Shown here piece after piece: positions 1 to 8,134 of a DNA stretch of 11,471 nt (the first letter of the stretch is position 1; each line of letters opens with the position of its first letter). Source of the stretch: Deltaproteobacteria bacterium (GTDB lineage: Bacteria; Desulfobacterota; DSM-4660; Desulfatiglandales; Desulfatiglandaceae); NCBI GenBank assembly GCA_021159825.1, contig JAGHDR010000290.1, positions 1 to 11,471 of the forward strand, read 5' to 3'. The notes under the pieces were generated by a model. That model had not been told where the DNA came from. It was given only the letters and a program-made list of their open reading frames with translations, and ran no database searches. Made by a program: the position numbers and the translations under genes.

Positions 1-731
1 ACCACCTTGACCCGGGTGCGGTTTCCCACCACCTGATCGCCCTCTTTAATCGCACCGATACGCCTGATATCCAGGCGCTGACTGGCATAAAATTTCAGTG
101 CGTTCCCCCCCGAGGTGGTTTCCGGATTTCCGAACATGACGCCGATTTTCATCCGGATCTGGTTGATGAAAATAACGCAGGTTCTGGATTTGCTGATGGT
201 TCCGGTGAGTTTTCGAAGGGCCTGGCTCATGAGCCTGGCTTGAAGGCCCATATGGTGATCTCCCATTTCCCCTTCAATTTCCGCCCTGGGTACCAGCGCG
301 GCCACTGAATCGATAATCAATACATCGATGGCGCCGCTTCGTACCAGGATTTCAGTGATATCCAATGCCTGTTCTCCCGTATCCGGCTGGGAAACCAGAA
401 GATTGTCCACGTCCACCCCAAGCTTTCTGGAGTACACCACGTCCAGGGCGTGTTCCGCATCCACAAACGCCACCATTCCGCCCTTGATCTGGGCCTCCGC
501 CGCGATCTGGAGCGCCAGGGTGGTTTTTCCGGAGGACTCCGGTCCATAAATTTCTATCACCCTGCCCCTGGGCACGCCGCCGACGCCGAGGGCCAGATCC
601 AGGGTCAGAGATCCCGTGGAGATGGCCGGGATATCGACGCTTTTATCCTCGCCCAGCTTCATGATGGATCCTCGACCGAACTGCTTTTCGATTTGGGAAA
701 TGGCCTGATCAACAGCTCTTTCTTTATCCAT
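1..731 (-). CDS. recA: Recombinase RecA (3' end beyond window)
   Basis: Cytoplasmic DNA-dependent ATPase that forms filaments on single-stranded DNA, drives homologous strand exchange and triggers LexA self-cleavage in the SOS response. I translated 243 codons without a break from ATG at 729-731; families average about 350 residues, so roughly the last 100 lie outside the window. Visible are the Walker A motif GPESSGKTT (residues 63-71), the Walker B strand DVLIIDS (136-142), the L1 region around [12 protein letters not shown] (151-162), and the L2 region [17 protein letters not shown] (201-217). The start is fixed by a purine-rich SD (AGGGGAG) a few bases upstream and by alignment of the N-terminus with known RecA. 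It is last in the larC-pgpA-cinA-recA run, 162 bp after cinA, and has its own promoter candidate. A small oddity is LDVVYS (96-101) where LDPxYA is usual. Identification is essentially certain. Confidence 0.98.
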   Translation of the reverse strand, partial: MDKERAVDQAISQIEKQFGRGSIMKLGEDKSVDIPAISTGSLTLDLALGVGGVPRGRVIEIYGPESSGKTTLALQIAAEAQIKGGMVAFVDAEHALDVVYSRKLGVDVDNLLVSQPDTGEQALDITEILVRSGAIDVLIIDSVAALVPRAEIEGEMGDHHMGLQARLMSQALRKLTGTISKSRTCVIFINQIRMKIGVMFGNPETTSGGNALKFYASQRLDIRRIGAIKEGDQVVGNRTRVKV

Positions 732-744
732 TTGTCTCCCCTTT

Positions 745-790
745 GTTACCTTCGGTAACGATTTATAGTTTGCACCCTATGATTTCACAA
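745..790 (-). promoter_or_regulatory. Candidate recA promoter with overlapping palindromic operator
   Basis: Read on the minus strand, TTGTGA (785-790) and TATAAA (762-767) are separated by exactly 17 bases, matching the sigma-70 consensus at 4/6 and 5/6 positions. Immediately after the -10 box lies a perfect palindrome GTTACC-GAA-GGTAAC (745-759), which covers the expected transcription start and ends just before the SD. An operator placed there would block initiation, as LexA boxes do at other recA genes. No LexA motif for this lineage could be checked, so the LexA assignment is inference. The palindrome could instead be a small leader hairpin next to the RBS. Confidence 0.5.
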
Positions 791-807
791 CTTCAAAGTT
801 TTTTCAC

Positions 808-835
808 CCGCCAAGCGGCCAGGCATCCAGCTTGG
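808..835. repeat. Inverted repeats in the cinA-recA gap
   Basis: CCAAGC (811-816) and GCTTGG (830-835) form a perfect 6-bp inverted repeat with a 13-base spacer. It overlaps a second small one, CCGC-CAA-GCGG (808-818). No T-tract follows on either strand, so this is not a convincing intrinsic terminator. It may be a leader or attenuation hairpin on the cinA-recA read-through transcript, or chance in a GC-rich stretch. The rest of the 732-893 gap holds only the recA promoter candidate. Confidence 0.3.
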
Positions 836-893
836 TATAAATGGCCCCGCCCGCGATACCTCCGAAATGACCCTTTTAATGTCCGGCGGCAGT

Positions 894-2150
894 TCAAATG
901 CCGGGAATGAACGGATCTCCATTAAGATACCTGCGAACCCAATCCAGGGCCATCATGGCGCTGTTCAGTTTAACCTGTTTTCTTCTTCCCCAGAAGCGGT
1001 ATTTTTCCGTAAAGGTCCCTTTTTCGGAAGAAAGGGCAATATGAACCGTGCCCACGGGTTTGTCCCGGCTTCCCCCGTCGGGCCCGGCAATTCCGGTGAT
1101 GGCCAGACCCAGATCCGCATCCATACAGATCCGCACGCCCGTTGCCATTTCGTGCGCCGTTTCAGGACTGACCGCACCATGGGTGTCAATGGTTTTGGCT
1201 GAAACCCGTAACAGGTCCACTTTTGCCCGGTTGCTGTACGAGACCACGCCCCCTTGAAAATATTGCGAACTGCCGGCAACATCCGTTAAGCGATTTCCGA
1301 TGAGTCCCCCGGTGCATGATTCCGCCACGGAAAGGGTTTTTTCGTTTTTCAGCAATATCTCGCCCACCACTTCTTCCATTTCACGGCTGTCGTGTGTAAA
1401 AACATAAGCGCCCACCATTTCAGAAATGGTCGCTTCAACCCGATCCAGGGTTTTTGAAATACTGGGCTCATCTTTGCCCCTTAAGCTGATGGTAATGTGG
1501 TTTTCCGGAAAATGGGGGTAGAATCCCAGAACCACGTTTCCGATCTTTTCTTCCAGGGATCTGAATATTTCAGCGATACGCGGTTCATCAAGTCCGTATA
1601 GCTTTATGATCCGCTGCCGCATGACCGGCAGGGTTTCATATCGGCCCAGGATATCGGGAAGGACGAATGTGTCAATGAGGTAGCGTGTCTGATCGGGGAC
1701 GCCGGGGAGAAAATAGAAATTGACGTCTCCAGTGACCAGGGAAAAACCGCAAGTGGCGCCTTTGGGGTTAATCATTTGGGCTCCCTCCGGCATTAAAGCC
1801 ATTTTTTTAAGGGATTCCGTCATTTGTATTTTGCGTACCCGCACATATTGCTCGATTTTCTTCAGCATCTGATCATCGATACAAAGGGGGCGGTCCAGAG
1901 CATCGGCAGCGATTTCACAGGTTATGTCATCGGTGGTGGATCCCAAGCCTCCGGTTACAATGACAAAATGCGAAGAATTAAGTGCCCTTTTCAGTGCGTC
2001 ACCGGTCCTTTTTTCATCATCACCCACGGATGTGACGCGAATCACTTTCAGGCCGGATGCGGTCAATCTGCCGGCGGCATACCAGGAATTCAGGTCCTGA
2101 GTCCTTCCGGAAACCAATTCGTTTCCGATGGTGATGATTTCTCCGTGCAT
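894..2150 (-). CDS. cinA: CinA-family protein: MoCF-like domain plus nicotinamide-nucleotide amidase
   Basis: Two-domain cytoplasmic protein of 418 residues, the normal CinA length. The N-terminal half is a molybdopterin-binding-like (COG1058) domain with GNELVSG (9-15) and VTGGLGSTTDD (65-75). The C-terminal half is a PncC-type amidase that deamidates nicotinamide mononucleotide to nicotinate mononucleotide in pyridine nucleotide recycling, with SVAESCTGG (274-282), GAVSPET (325-331), TGIAGPDGG (352-360) and KPVGTV (364-369). I chose ATG 2148-2150 because AGGAAA lies 5-6 bases upstream and MHGEIITIGNEL matches the family start. An in-frame ATG 30 bases further upstream would overlap pgpA and has no SD. 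It starts 16 bp after pgpA and precedes recA, a linkage seen in many bacteria. The MoCF motif has Ser-Thr where Pro-Thr is common. In naturally competent bacteria CinA is tied to RecA, but nothing here shows competence. Confidence 0.96.
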   Translation of the reverse strand: MHGEIITIGNELVSGRTQDLNSWYAAGRLTASGLKVIRVTSVGDDEKRTGDALKRALNSSHFVIVTGGLGSTTDDITCEIAADALDRPLCIDDQMLKKIEQYVRVRKIQMTESLKKMALMPEGAQMINPKGATCGFSLVTGDVNFYFLPGVPDQTRYLIDTFVLPDILGRYETLPVMRQRIIKLYGLDEPRIAEIFRSLEEKIGNVVLGFYPHFPENHITISLRGKDEPSISKTLDRVEATISEMVGAYVFTHDSREMEEVVGEILLKNEKTLSVAESCTGGLIGNRLTDVAGSSQYFQGGVVSYSNRAKVDLLRVSAKTIDTHGAVSPETAHEMATGVRICMDADLGLAITGIAGPDGGSRDKPVGTVHIALSSEKGTFTEKYRFWGRRKQVKLNSAMMALDWVRRYLNGDPFIPGI

Positions 2151-2166
2151 GGTATTTCCTAAAAAA

Positions 2167-2679
2167 TCAAAAAGACGCAAAAAACAGAATAAGTCTCAGC
2201 CCCAGATTCGCATACAGGCCGGCCATCAGGTCATCCAGAACAATCCCCAACCCGCCGTGGAGTTTTTCCGCTGCGTTGGCAGGCCATGGCTTCCAGATAT
2301 CGAAAAGTCGAAACAGAAGAAAACCGGCCGTCAGCGTTCCCCATGAAAGGGGAATCCACAGCATGGTCAGAAGAAAACCGGCCACCTCATCGATCACCAC
2401 TTCCGACGGGTCTACCCTATTCAGCAAGTTGTGGACCACCTGTGAAGACCAGATGGCGACCAGGGTCATGATCATCAAAACCAGGGCGCTGGACAGGGGC
2501 GAAAAAATCCCTGACAATACCACCAGGGGGACGGCTGCCAGGGTGCCGAAAGTTCCCGATGCAAAAGGCATCAGCCCGGACCCAAACCAGGTGCCCAGGA
2601 TCAGCGCCGCTTTTCCGTAGGGACTGGTCTGCCTGAAAACAGCAGCGATTCCCGGATGTTCAGATTCGGTTTCCGGCAT
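2167..2679 (-). CDS. pgpA: Phosphatidylglycerophosphatase A
   Basis: Inner-membrane phosphatase that removes the terminal phosphate from phosphatidylglycerophosphate, the last step of phosphatidylglycerol synthesis. The 170-residue length fits the family. Signature blocks are GSGLMPFASGTFGTL (33-47), DPSEVVIDEVAG (90-101), and FRLFDIWKPWP (123-133) followed by LHGGLGIVLDDLMAG (140-154), which carry the conserved acidic residues and the Phe-Asp-x-x-Lys-Pro motif. Hydrophobic segments at about 48-80, 99-125 and 154-168 fit a small polytopic membrane protein. It begins 13 bp after the larC stop and ends 16 bp before cinA, so it is very likely co-transcribed. The SD is poor: AAAGGA overlaps the larC stop about 14 bases upstream, which suggests translational coupling. 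Function is confident from the motifs. Confidence 0.95.
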   Translation of the reverse strand: MPETESEHPGIAAVFRQTSPYGKAALILGTWFGSGLMPFASGTFGTLAAVPLVVLSGIFSPLSSALVLMIMTLVAIWSSQVVHNLLNRVDPSEVVIDEVAGFLLTMLWIPLSWGTLTAGFLLFRLFDIWKPWPANAAEKLHGGLGIVLDDLMAGLYANLGLRLILFFASF

Positions 2680-2692
2680 GGCCCAAGGACAC

Positions 2693-3889
2693 TTATCCTT
2701 TAAACTTTAAGCTGTCTATCCACTGATAGATGTCTCGCAGTGGAATATTATTCTTCAGCGCAGTTTCCCGGCAAACGTCATATTCCGGTACCAGGCGGGA
2801 GGATTTCCCCCGAATCACGCGTTTGACGGCTATCTTCCCCCATGGACTCTCCACCACCTCCCGGTTTCTTTCAAGGACCATCCGCCGGGTGTAGCGAAAG
2901 CGGATGCCCAAGGTGGTGGTTTCCTGAACCATGATTTCCATAAGAGGGTCTTTCTGCTCCGGTCTTCCGATCACTTGAACCTGTACCCCGGGGCGGTTTT
3001 TCTTCATCTGGACGGGTAAAAAAACCACATCCAGAGCACCCGCTTCCAACAGCCGTTCCATGAGATAGCCCAGGCCTTCCGGGCGCATATCATCCAGGTT
3101 CGTTTCAAGAACCACCACCGTATCCGTTTGCTTTCCATGTTCCTCATGACCGATGATGATGCGAAGCAGGTTCGGCCGATCCGGCAATTCCCGTGAACCG
3201 ACCCCGTAACCGACATGTTGAACCACCATGGGGGGCATGGGACCAAAGGATGCGGCCAGTCCGGTGGCAAGCGCCGCCCCTGTGGGCGTAACCATTTCCT
3301 GTTGAACGCCCGAATTCAATACCGGAACCCCTTTTAAAAGCGCCAGAGTGGCCGGCGCTGGAACAGGGATTCTGCCGTGGGCCGTCTTGACAAAGCCCGA
3401 TCCCAGGGGAAGGGGGGAAACCAGGAGACGTTCGATCCCCAGGATTTCAAGGGCGTATACCGTCCCCACAATGTCGATAATGGAATCGACGGCACCCACC
3501 TCATGGAAGTGGACCTGGTCGGGGGGCAGGTTGTGAATATGGCCTTCCACCCGGGCCAGGGATTCAAAAATCGCCATTGATTTTTTTTTGACGGAATCTG
3601 TCAAATCGCCCTGGTCTATGGTCTCGCTTATGGTTTTCAGGCCTCTATTTTTGTGCCCATGCTCTTTATGCCCAAGTTTTTTGTGATGGGCTTCATCCAG
3701 ATGAACCATAAAACGCGTACCTGAGATCCGGTTCCGCGTCTCTCGCCTTAGCTCAAGGTCGTAGCCATGAAAAGGCAGGGTCTGAAGGCACTGTTTCAAT
3801 TGGTCAAAGGAAAGCCCTGCGTCCAGAAGGGAACCGAGAAACATATCCCCGCTTAAACCGGAAAAGCAATCCAGATAGGCTGTTTTCAT
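2693..3889 (-). CDS. larC: Nickel pincer cofactor biosynthesis protein LarC (single uninterrupted ORF)
   Basis: LarC (COG1641) inserts nickel into pyridinium-3,5-bisthiocarboxylic acid mononucleotide, using CTP, to finish the nickel-pincer cofactor of LarA-type racemases and epimerases. The 398-residue protein has the N-terminal DCFSGLSGDMFLG (7-19), a His-rich stretch HHKKLGHKEHGH (68-79) typical of the nickel-handling region, VHFHEVGAVDSIIDI (126-140), RIPVPAPAT (173-181), EMVTPTGAAL (198-207), LETNLDDM (261-268), MKKNRPG (295-301) and TTTLGIR (324-330). The LarC1-like and LarC2-like halves are in one frame, unlike the Lactobacillus plantarum gene, which needs a programmed frameshift. It is first in the run leading to pgpA, cinA and recA. 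No larA, larB or larE is in the window, so the client enzyme is unknown. The SD is weak (GAG about 8 bases before the ATG at 3887-3889). Confidence 0.95.
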   Translation of the reverse strand: MKTAYLDCFSGLSGDMFLGSLLDAGLSFDQLKQCLQTLPFHGYDLELRRETRNRISGTRFMVHLDEAHHKKLGHKEHGHKNRGLKTISETIDQGDLTDSVKKKSMAIFESLARVEGHIHNLPPDQVHFHEVGAVDSIIDIVGTVYALEILGIERLLVSPLPLGSGFVKTAHGRIPVPAPATLALLKGVPVLNSGVQQEMVTPTGAALATGLAASFGPMPPMVVQHVGYGVGSRELPDRPNLLRIIIGHEEHGKQTDTVVVLETNLDDMRPEGLGYLMERLLEAGALDVVFLPVQMKKNRPGVQVQVIGRPEQKDPLMEIMVQETTTLGIRFRYTRRMVLERNREVVESPWGKIAVKRVIRGKSSRLVPEYDVCRETALKNNIPLRDIYQWIDSLKFKG

Positions 3890-3921
3890 GGGGTGCTCAA
3901 AAAAATAAGGTTCGGAAGCAC

Positions 3922-3953
3922 AAAAAGCCCTACCCGGCGGGGCAGGGCTTTTT
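3922..3953 (-). terminator. Rho-independent terminator after the HdrD-like gene
   Basis: A near-perfect hairpin has 13 of 14 base pairs in the stem (one A/C mismatch at 3932/3943) and the four-base loop 3936-3939. The outer five pairs are A/T on both sides, so either strand gives GC stem plus T-run. On the minus strand it sits 19 bases after the stop of the HdrD-like gene and ends in a T-run, so it should stop that transcript before larC. No plus-strand gene ends nearby. Confidence 0.88.
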
Positions 3954-3972
3954 CATTTAATAATATGGGTTG

Positions 3973-5121
3973 TTACAGCGCCTCGGCAATCAGCTCGGAG
4001 ATGTCCTTGATCTCGATCTCGTCTTCCTTGTTGACGGTCTTTCGGCTGTCTTCCAGCATGGAGATGCAGTAAGGGCATGCCGTGGCCAGAATGGTTGCAC
4101 CGGTTTCAATGGCTTCGTGGATTCTCAGGTCGGAAAAACGCCATTCCGGGGGTGTTTCCATCCAGAGCCGTCCACCTCCGGCACCGCAGCACAGACTTTT
4201 TTCCCGGCTGCGTTCCATTTCCACCAGGTTGTCGCCTGTAGCGGCGTTGATCAATGCTCTGGGTTCATCATACACTTCGCTGTGCCGGCCCAGGTAACAG
4301 GGGTCGTGGTAGGTGACCTTTTTATCCAGGGTTTTGGACAGTTTCAGCGTTCCCTTTTCGATCAGTTCCGCCAGAAGCTGGGTATAATGAACCACTTCAA
4401 ATTCGCCGCCAAATTCCGGGTACTCCTGGGTGTAGGTATAGTAACAGTGAGGCGAAGTGGTGATGATTTTTTTGACCCCTTTGTCCTGGTAGAGCTTGAT
4501 ATTCTTCTGCGCCATGTTCATGAAAAGTTCTTCATCGCCGATCTTTCGAACCGATTCCGCGCAACAGCTTTCGTCTTCGCCGATAACGCCAAAGCTGACG
4601 CCGGCGGCTGTAAGCACTTTGACCATGGCTTTGGCGATATTCTGACTCCGGGGATCGTAGGCGGAAGTGCAACAGACAAACAGGAGATATTCGGTGTTTT
4701 CATCAAACACCGGTACCTCCAGACCTTCCATCCAGGCGGTTCTTTTTCCCCTGGGTTCGGACCAGGGATTGCCATTGCTATGCACGCTTCCCGTGACTGT
4801 CTTCAATACTCCGGGGATGGTTCCCGCCTCGGCCATCATGCCCCTCATGGCTTTGACCACATCGATGATGGTTACACCGCGAGGGCATTTCAAAACACAG
4901 GTGTTGCAGGTGGTGCAGCCGTAAAGGATGTCATCCTCTTCGTACCCTTCAACGCCCAGTTGGGCCATGCGAATCAATTTTCGAATATTGAAAGGGCCGT
5001 CAACAATACGCCAGGGACAGGATCCCGCGCACATGCCGCATTGCATGCAAAGGTTCAGTTTTTCCGCCCCCATGGCGACGAGGGCTTCATTTACTTCATA
5101 AAACGGGGTTAATGCTTCCAT
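3973..5121 (-). CDS. HdrD-like (Fe-S)-binding oxidoreductase with two CCG domains
   Basis: Soluble iron-sulfur electron carrier of the heterodisulfide reductase D / GlcF-like group, 382 residues. It has two N-terminal [4Fe-4S] motifs, C25-x2-C28-x2-C31-x3-C35 and C69-x2-C72-x2-C75-x3-C79. Two CCG (DUF224) domains follow: C151...C186-C187...S223-P-H-C226, and C275...C311-C312...C349-P-Y-C352. The second CCG motif is complete and is the kind that binds the noncubane cluster in HdrB. The first has Ser in place of one Cys. No membrane segment or signal peptide is seen. I place the start at ATG 5119-5121, with AAAGGAG 10 bases upstream; an in-frame ATG at 5184 adds 21 residues unlike the family. 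The gene is flanked by a divergent gap and a terminator, so it is probably monocistronic. TmcB, DsrK and ETF-linked Fe-S oxidoreductases are relatives. The partner is unknown, but the Flx-type genes at 8135-11471 are an obvious candidate source of electrons. Confidence 0.9.
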   Translation of the reverse strand: MEALTPFYEVNEALVAMGAEKLNLCMQCGMCAGSCPWRIVDGPFNIRKLIRMAQLGVEGYEEDDILYGCTTCNTCVLKCPRGVTIIDVVKAMRGMMAEAGTIPGVLKTVTGSVHSNGNPWSEPRGKRTAWMEGLEVPVFDENTEYLLFVCCTSAYDPRSQNIAKAMVKVLTAAGVSFGVIGEDESCCAESVRKIGDEELFMNMAQKNIKLYQDKGVKKIITTSPHCYYTYTQEYPEFGGEFEVVHYTQLLAELIEKGTLKLSKTLDKKVTYHDPCYLGRHSEVYDEPRALINAATGDNLVEMERSREKSLCCGAGGGRLWMETPPEWRFSDLRIHEAIETGATILATACPYCISMLEDSRKTVNKEDEIEIKDISELIAEAL

Positions 5122-5445
5122 TTTTAAGGTGCTCCTTTCAGCAAAATTTATAGCAACCAGTTGTTCGGTAAAGAAAGGGATCAAAACAATCGAATTTTTT
5201 TAACAAATGCAACTATTGATGTCAACAGAGGAATGGATTCGATTGCAAATGATGTAAATCGACATGGTCTGTTGAATGTTGACTTTACTCCTTGTAAAAC
5301 TTAAATTAATGAATGTTCGCATAAAGAATTCAAAAAAGCCTCTTTGAAGGGGCGGCTACAGTAGTCTATATGAATTTGAACCATACGCCTTAACCCTTAC
5401 ACCTAACCGCAAAGGTTGTAATCTTTCTAAGGAGGGAATTTAATA
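5122..5445. promoter_or_regulatory. Divergent regulatory gap between the HdrD-like gene and clpB
   Basis: No coding sequence is seen in this AT-rich gap. For clpB there are two weak sigma-70-like candidates: TTGACT (5279-5284), 17 bases, TAAATT (5302-5307); and TTGAAG (5344-5349), 17 bases, TATATG (5367-5372). The second also loosely resembles a sigma-32 heat-shock promoter, but the -10 region lacks the CCCC run. No CIRCE element (TTAGCACTC-N9-GAGTGCTAA) is present. For the HdrD-like gene, TATAAA (minus strand, 5147-5152) is a possible -10 box without a good -35 box. An 8-bp inverted repeat AATCGAAT (5188-5195) / ATTCGATT (5237-5244) could be a regulator site. Confidence 0.4.
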
Positions 5446-8028
5446 ATGAGATTTGATAAATTTACACTAAAAGCACAAGAAACCATTCAAAATGCTCAGC
5501 AACTGGCCGAACGATTCGGCCATCAGCAGATGGAACCCGAACATATTGTCAGGGCTATCCTTGACCGGAAGGAAGGGGTCATTCCCCCTTTGCTGGGAAA
5601 AATCGGTGCGGATCAAAATCAGCTGGCAGGCGCTTTTGAAGCGGTGCTTGAAAAGATGCCAAAGGTATCCGGGGGAGGGTACGGCCAGGCGTACCTGTCT
5701 CAAAACGCCAAGGCCATGTTGGACCGCGCTTTTGCCGAGGCTGGACAGGTCAAAGACGAGTTCGTGAGCCTTGAGCATATCCTGCTGGCAGCAACCGAGG
5801 AAAAGCAGGGTGAAGCAGCCCGTCTGCTGGCGGCCGCAGGCGTCACCCGCGATGCAATACTAAAGGCCCTCGTGGATATCCGAGGCGGGCAGCGCATTAC
5901 GGACCAGAACCCGGAAGACAAATATCAGGCCCTTGAACGGTTCTGCACGGACCTTACGGCCATTGCCTCCAAAGGAAAACTGGATCCGGTCATCGGAAGG
6001 GATGATGAAATTCGAAGGATTGTGCAGGTCTTGAGCCGAAGGACCAAGAACAACCCCGTGCTCATCGGAGAACCCGGTGTGGGGAAAACCGCCATTGTGG
6101 AAGGGCTTGCCCAGCGCATCATTCAGGGCGATGTTCCTGAAACCCTCAAAGATAAAAAGGTGGTGGCCCTGGACATGGGGGCTTTGATCGCCGGGGCCAA
6201 GTACCGGGGAGAATTCGAGGACCGCCTGAAGGCCGTGCTCAAAGAAGTGACCGATGCCGAGGGACAGATTGTCCTTTTCATCGACGAGATGCACACCCTG
6301 GTGGGTGCGGGGGCCGCCGAAGGGGCCGTGGACGCCTCAAATATGTTGAAACCGGCCCTGGCGCGCGGGGAGCTGCGATGCGTGGGCGCCACCACCATCA
6401 AGGAGTACCGAAAATACATTGAAAAGGATGCGGCATTCGAGCGGCGGTTTCAGCCGATCATGGTGGAAGAACCCACCGTGGAAGATACCATCTCCATCCT
6501 TCGGGGGTTAAAAGAAAAATATGAAGTGCACCACGGGGTTCGCATCAAAGATTCGGCCCTGGTGGCTGCGGCAACGCTTTCCAACCGGTATATTACGGAC
6601 CGTTTTCTGCCGGATAAGGCCATCGATCTGATCGATGAAGCCACCAGTCGGCTGAGGATTGAAATCGACAGCATGCCCGCTGAGATCGACAATATGCAGC
6701 GGAAGATCACACAACTGGAAATTGAAAAAGAGGCTTTGAAAAAGGAGAGGGATAAGGCCTCCAAGGAGAGGCTACAGAAGATCAAGGACGAGCTGAAAGA
6801 TTTGAAATCCCAGACCGAGGTGATGACCAAACATTGGAAGAAAGAGAAAGAGGCCATCCATAAGATCCGGAGCATTAAGGAACAGATGGAAAAAACCGGG
6901 TCTGAAGCCCAGATTGCGGAACGGGAAGGGGATCTCGCCCGGGCTGCCCAATTGAAATATGGGCAGCAGGCCGAGCTGGAAAAGACCCTGGAGGAAGAAA
7001 ACAGGAAACTTGAGGAGCTCCAGAGTGGGCAGAAAATGCTCAAGGAAGAAGTGGACAGCGAGGATATTGCCGAAGTGGTGGCGAAATGGACCGGAATCCC
7101 CATATCGCGAATGATGGAGGGAGAAAAGGAAAAACTGCTACAGATGGAGGAAAGGCTTTCAAGGCGGGTCGTGGGCCAGCTAAAGGCCATCGATGCTGTG
7201 GCCAATGCGGTGCGCCGGGCCCGTTCCGGGCTTCAGGATCCCAACCGGCCCATCGGGTCCTTCATTTTTCTGGGGCCCACCGGCGTGGGCAAAACGGAGT
7301 TGGCGCGAACTCTGGCGCAGTTTCTATTTGACGATGAGCAATATATGGTTCGGGTGGATATGAGTGAATACATGGAAAAGCACTCGGTGGCGAGATTGAT
7401 CGGTGCCCCCCCGGGTTACGTGGGTTACGAGGAAGGGGGCTATCTGACTGAAGCCATTCGGCGGCATCCCTATTCCGTAGTTCTGTTTGATGAAATCGAA
7501 AAAGCCCACCCCGACGTGTTTAACGCTCTGCTTCAGATTCTGGACGACGGGCGCATGACCGACGGCAAGGGGCGAACGGTGGACTTTAAAAACACCGTGC
7601 TGATCATGACCTCAAACGTGGGTAGCCAGATCATTCAGGAGATGCAGGGGAAAAGCAGCGAAGAGATGGAGAAGACAGTGATGGAAGTCCTTCGGGCTAC
7701 CTTCAAGCCCGAATTTTTGAACCGCGTCGATGAAATCGTTACCTTTAACTCCCTGGGTCCTGAAGAGATCAAGAAAATTGTGGGGATCCAAATCGGACTT
7801 TTAAGCAAACGCCTTGAAGCCAATAAAATTGCTCTGAAGCTGACGGATGCGGCCGAAACTTTCCTGGCGGAGACCGGTTTTGATCCTGTTTACGGGGCCC
7901 GGCCGTTGAAAAGGGCTATTCAGCGTTATATCCAGGATCCGCTGGCCATGAAAATCCTTGAGGGGTCGGTCAAAGAAGGTGACCGGATCGCTGTGGATAT
8001 TAAAGACGGAGGAATCATCTTTTCGTAA
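5446..8028 (+). CDS. clpB: ATP-dependent disaggregase ClpB
   Basis: Hsp100 AAA+ hexamer that, with DnaK/DnaJ/GrpE, threads aggregated proteins through its pore after heat or other stress; cytoplasmic. At 860 residues it is full length (E. coli 857). In order: Clp N-terminal double repeat (about 1-145); AAA-1 with Walker A GEPGVGKT (208-215), Walker B LFIDE (277-281), pore loop AKYRGEFE (251-258) and FERRF (331-335) arginine-finger region; a long Lys/Glu-rich coiled-coil middle domain (about 405-535), which separates ClpB from ClpA and ClpC; AAA-2 with Walker A GPTGVGKT (610-617), Walker B VVLFDE (678-683) and the pore segment [13 protein letters not shown]; and a C-terminal D2-small domain with YGARPLKR. 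The start ATG has a strong SD AAGGAGG (5429-5435) 10 bases upstream. It is alone on the plus strand, divergent from the HdrD-like gene and convergent with the Flx-type operon. No IGF or LGF ClpP-docking tripeptide was seen, as expected for ClpB. Confidence 0.98.
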   Translation: MRFDKFTLKAQETIQNAQQLAERFGHQQMEPEHIVRAILDRKEGVIPPLLGKIGADQNQLAGAFEAVLEKMPKVSGGGYGQAYLSQNAKAMLDRAFAEAGQVKDEFVSLEHILLAATEEKQGEAARLLAAAGVTRDAILKALVDIRGGQRITDQNPEDKYQALERFCTDLTAIASKGKLDPVIGRDDEIRRIVQVLSRRTKNNPVLIGEPGVGKTAIVEGLAQRIIQGDVPETLKDKKVVALDMGALIAGAKYRGEFEDRLKAVLKEVTDAEGQIVLFIDEMHTLVGAGAAEGAVDASNMLKPALARGELRCVGATTIKEYRKYIEKDAAFERRFQPIMVEEPTVEDTISILRGLKEKYEVHHGVRIKDSALVAAATLSNRYITDRFLPDKAIDLIDEATSRLRIEIDSMPAEIDNMQRKITQLEIEKEALKKERDKASKERLQKIKDELKDLKSQTEVMTKHWKKEKEAIHKIRSIKEQMEKTGSEAQIAEREGDLARAAQLKYGQQAELEKTLEEENRKLEELQSGQKMLKEEVDSEDIAEVVAKWTGIPISRMMEGEKEKLLQMEERLSRRVVGQLKAIDAVANAVRRARSGLQDPNRPIGSFIFLGPTGVGKTELARTLAQFLFDDEQYMVRVDMSEYMEKHSVARLIGAPPGYVGYEEGGYLTEAIRRHPYSVVLFDEIEKAHPDVFNALLQILDDGRMTDGKGRTVDFKNTVLIMTSNVGSQIIQEMQGKSSEEMEKTVMEVLRATFKPEFLNRVDEIVTFNSLGPEEIKKIVGIQIGLLSKRLEANKIALKLTDAAETFLAETGFDPVYGARPLKRAIQRYIQDPLAMKILEGSVKEGDRIAVDIKDGGIIFS

Positions 8029-8042
8029 AAACAGAACCGCCC

Positions 8043-8128
8043 ATTGTTTTGATAAGACAATAGGCAGTCTTTTCAGAATTTCTTTAATGTTTCGGGTTGC
8101 TGGGTGGGGACCGTTGCGGCTTTGCCGC
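8043..8128. terminator. Weak terminator-like hairpins in the clpB/flxA-like convergent gap
   Basis: Two hairpins lie between the converging stop codons at 8028 and 8135. The first is AT-rich: ATTGTTTT (8043-8050), loop GAT, AAGACAAT (8054-8061), with one G-U pair, 14 bases after the clpB stop. The second is GCGGC (8116-8120), loop TTT, GCCGC (8124-8128), seven bases past the minus-strand stop. Neither is followed by a clear T-run, so both are only plausible terminators. Nothing coding is visible in the gap. Confidence 0.35.
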
Positions 8129-8134
8129 CTTGGT

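Noticed and set aside
745..759. The recA palindrome as a SECIS-like hairpin, because it resembles the ATTACC/GGTAAT stem at 11300-11316
   Set aside because: It is outside any coding region, has no UGA nearby, and its loop lacks the right arrangement; the similarity is short enough to be chance.
2151..2180. Upstream ATG for cinA, giving ten extra residues
   Set aside because: It overlaps pgpA, has no SD, and the extra residues are the other-frame reading of the pgpA tail; the internal ATG has a good SD and the family N-terminus.
2693..3889. Programmed frameshift in larC
   Set aside because: The whole gene reads in one frame with all motifs of both halves, so no shift is needed.
3970..5112. 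380-residue plus-strand ORF opposite the HdrD-like gene
   Set aside because: It is a mirror of a gene with intact Cys motifs; its composition looks like reverse-complemented coding DNA, and no SD or family motif is seen.
6450..7205. Ser-rich 251-residue minus-strand ORF within clpB
   Set aside because: It is the antisense of the Lys/Glu-rich coiled coil, which predictably yields Ser/Phe/Leu-rich translation.
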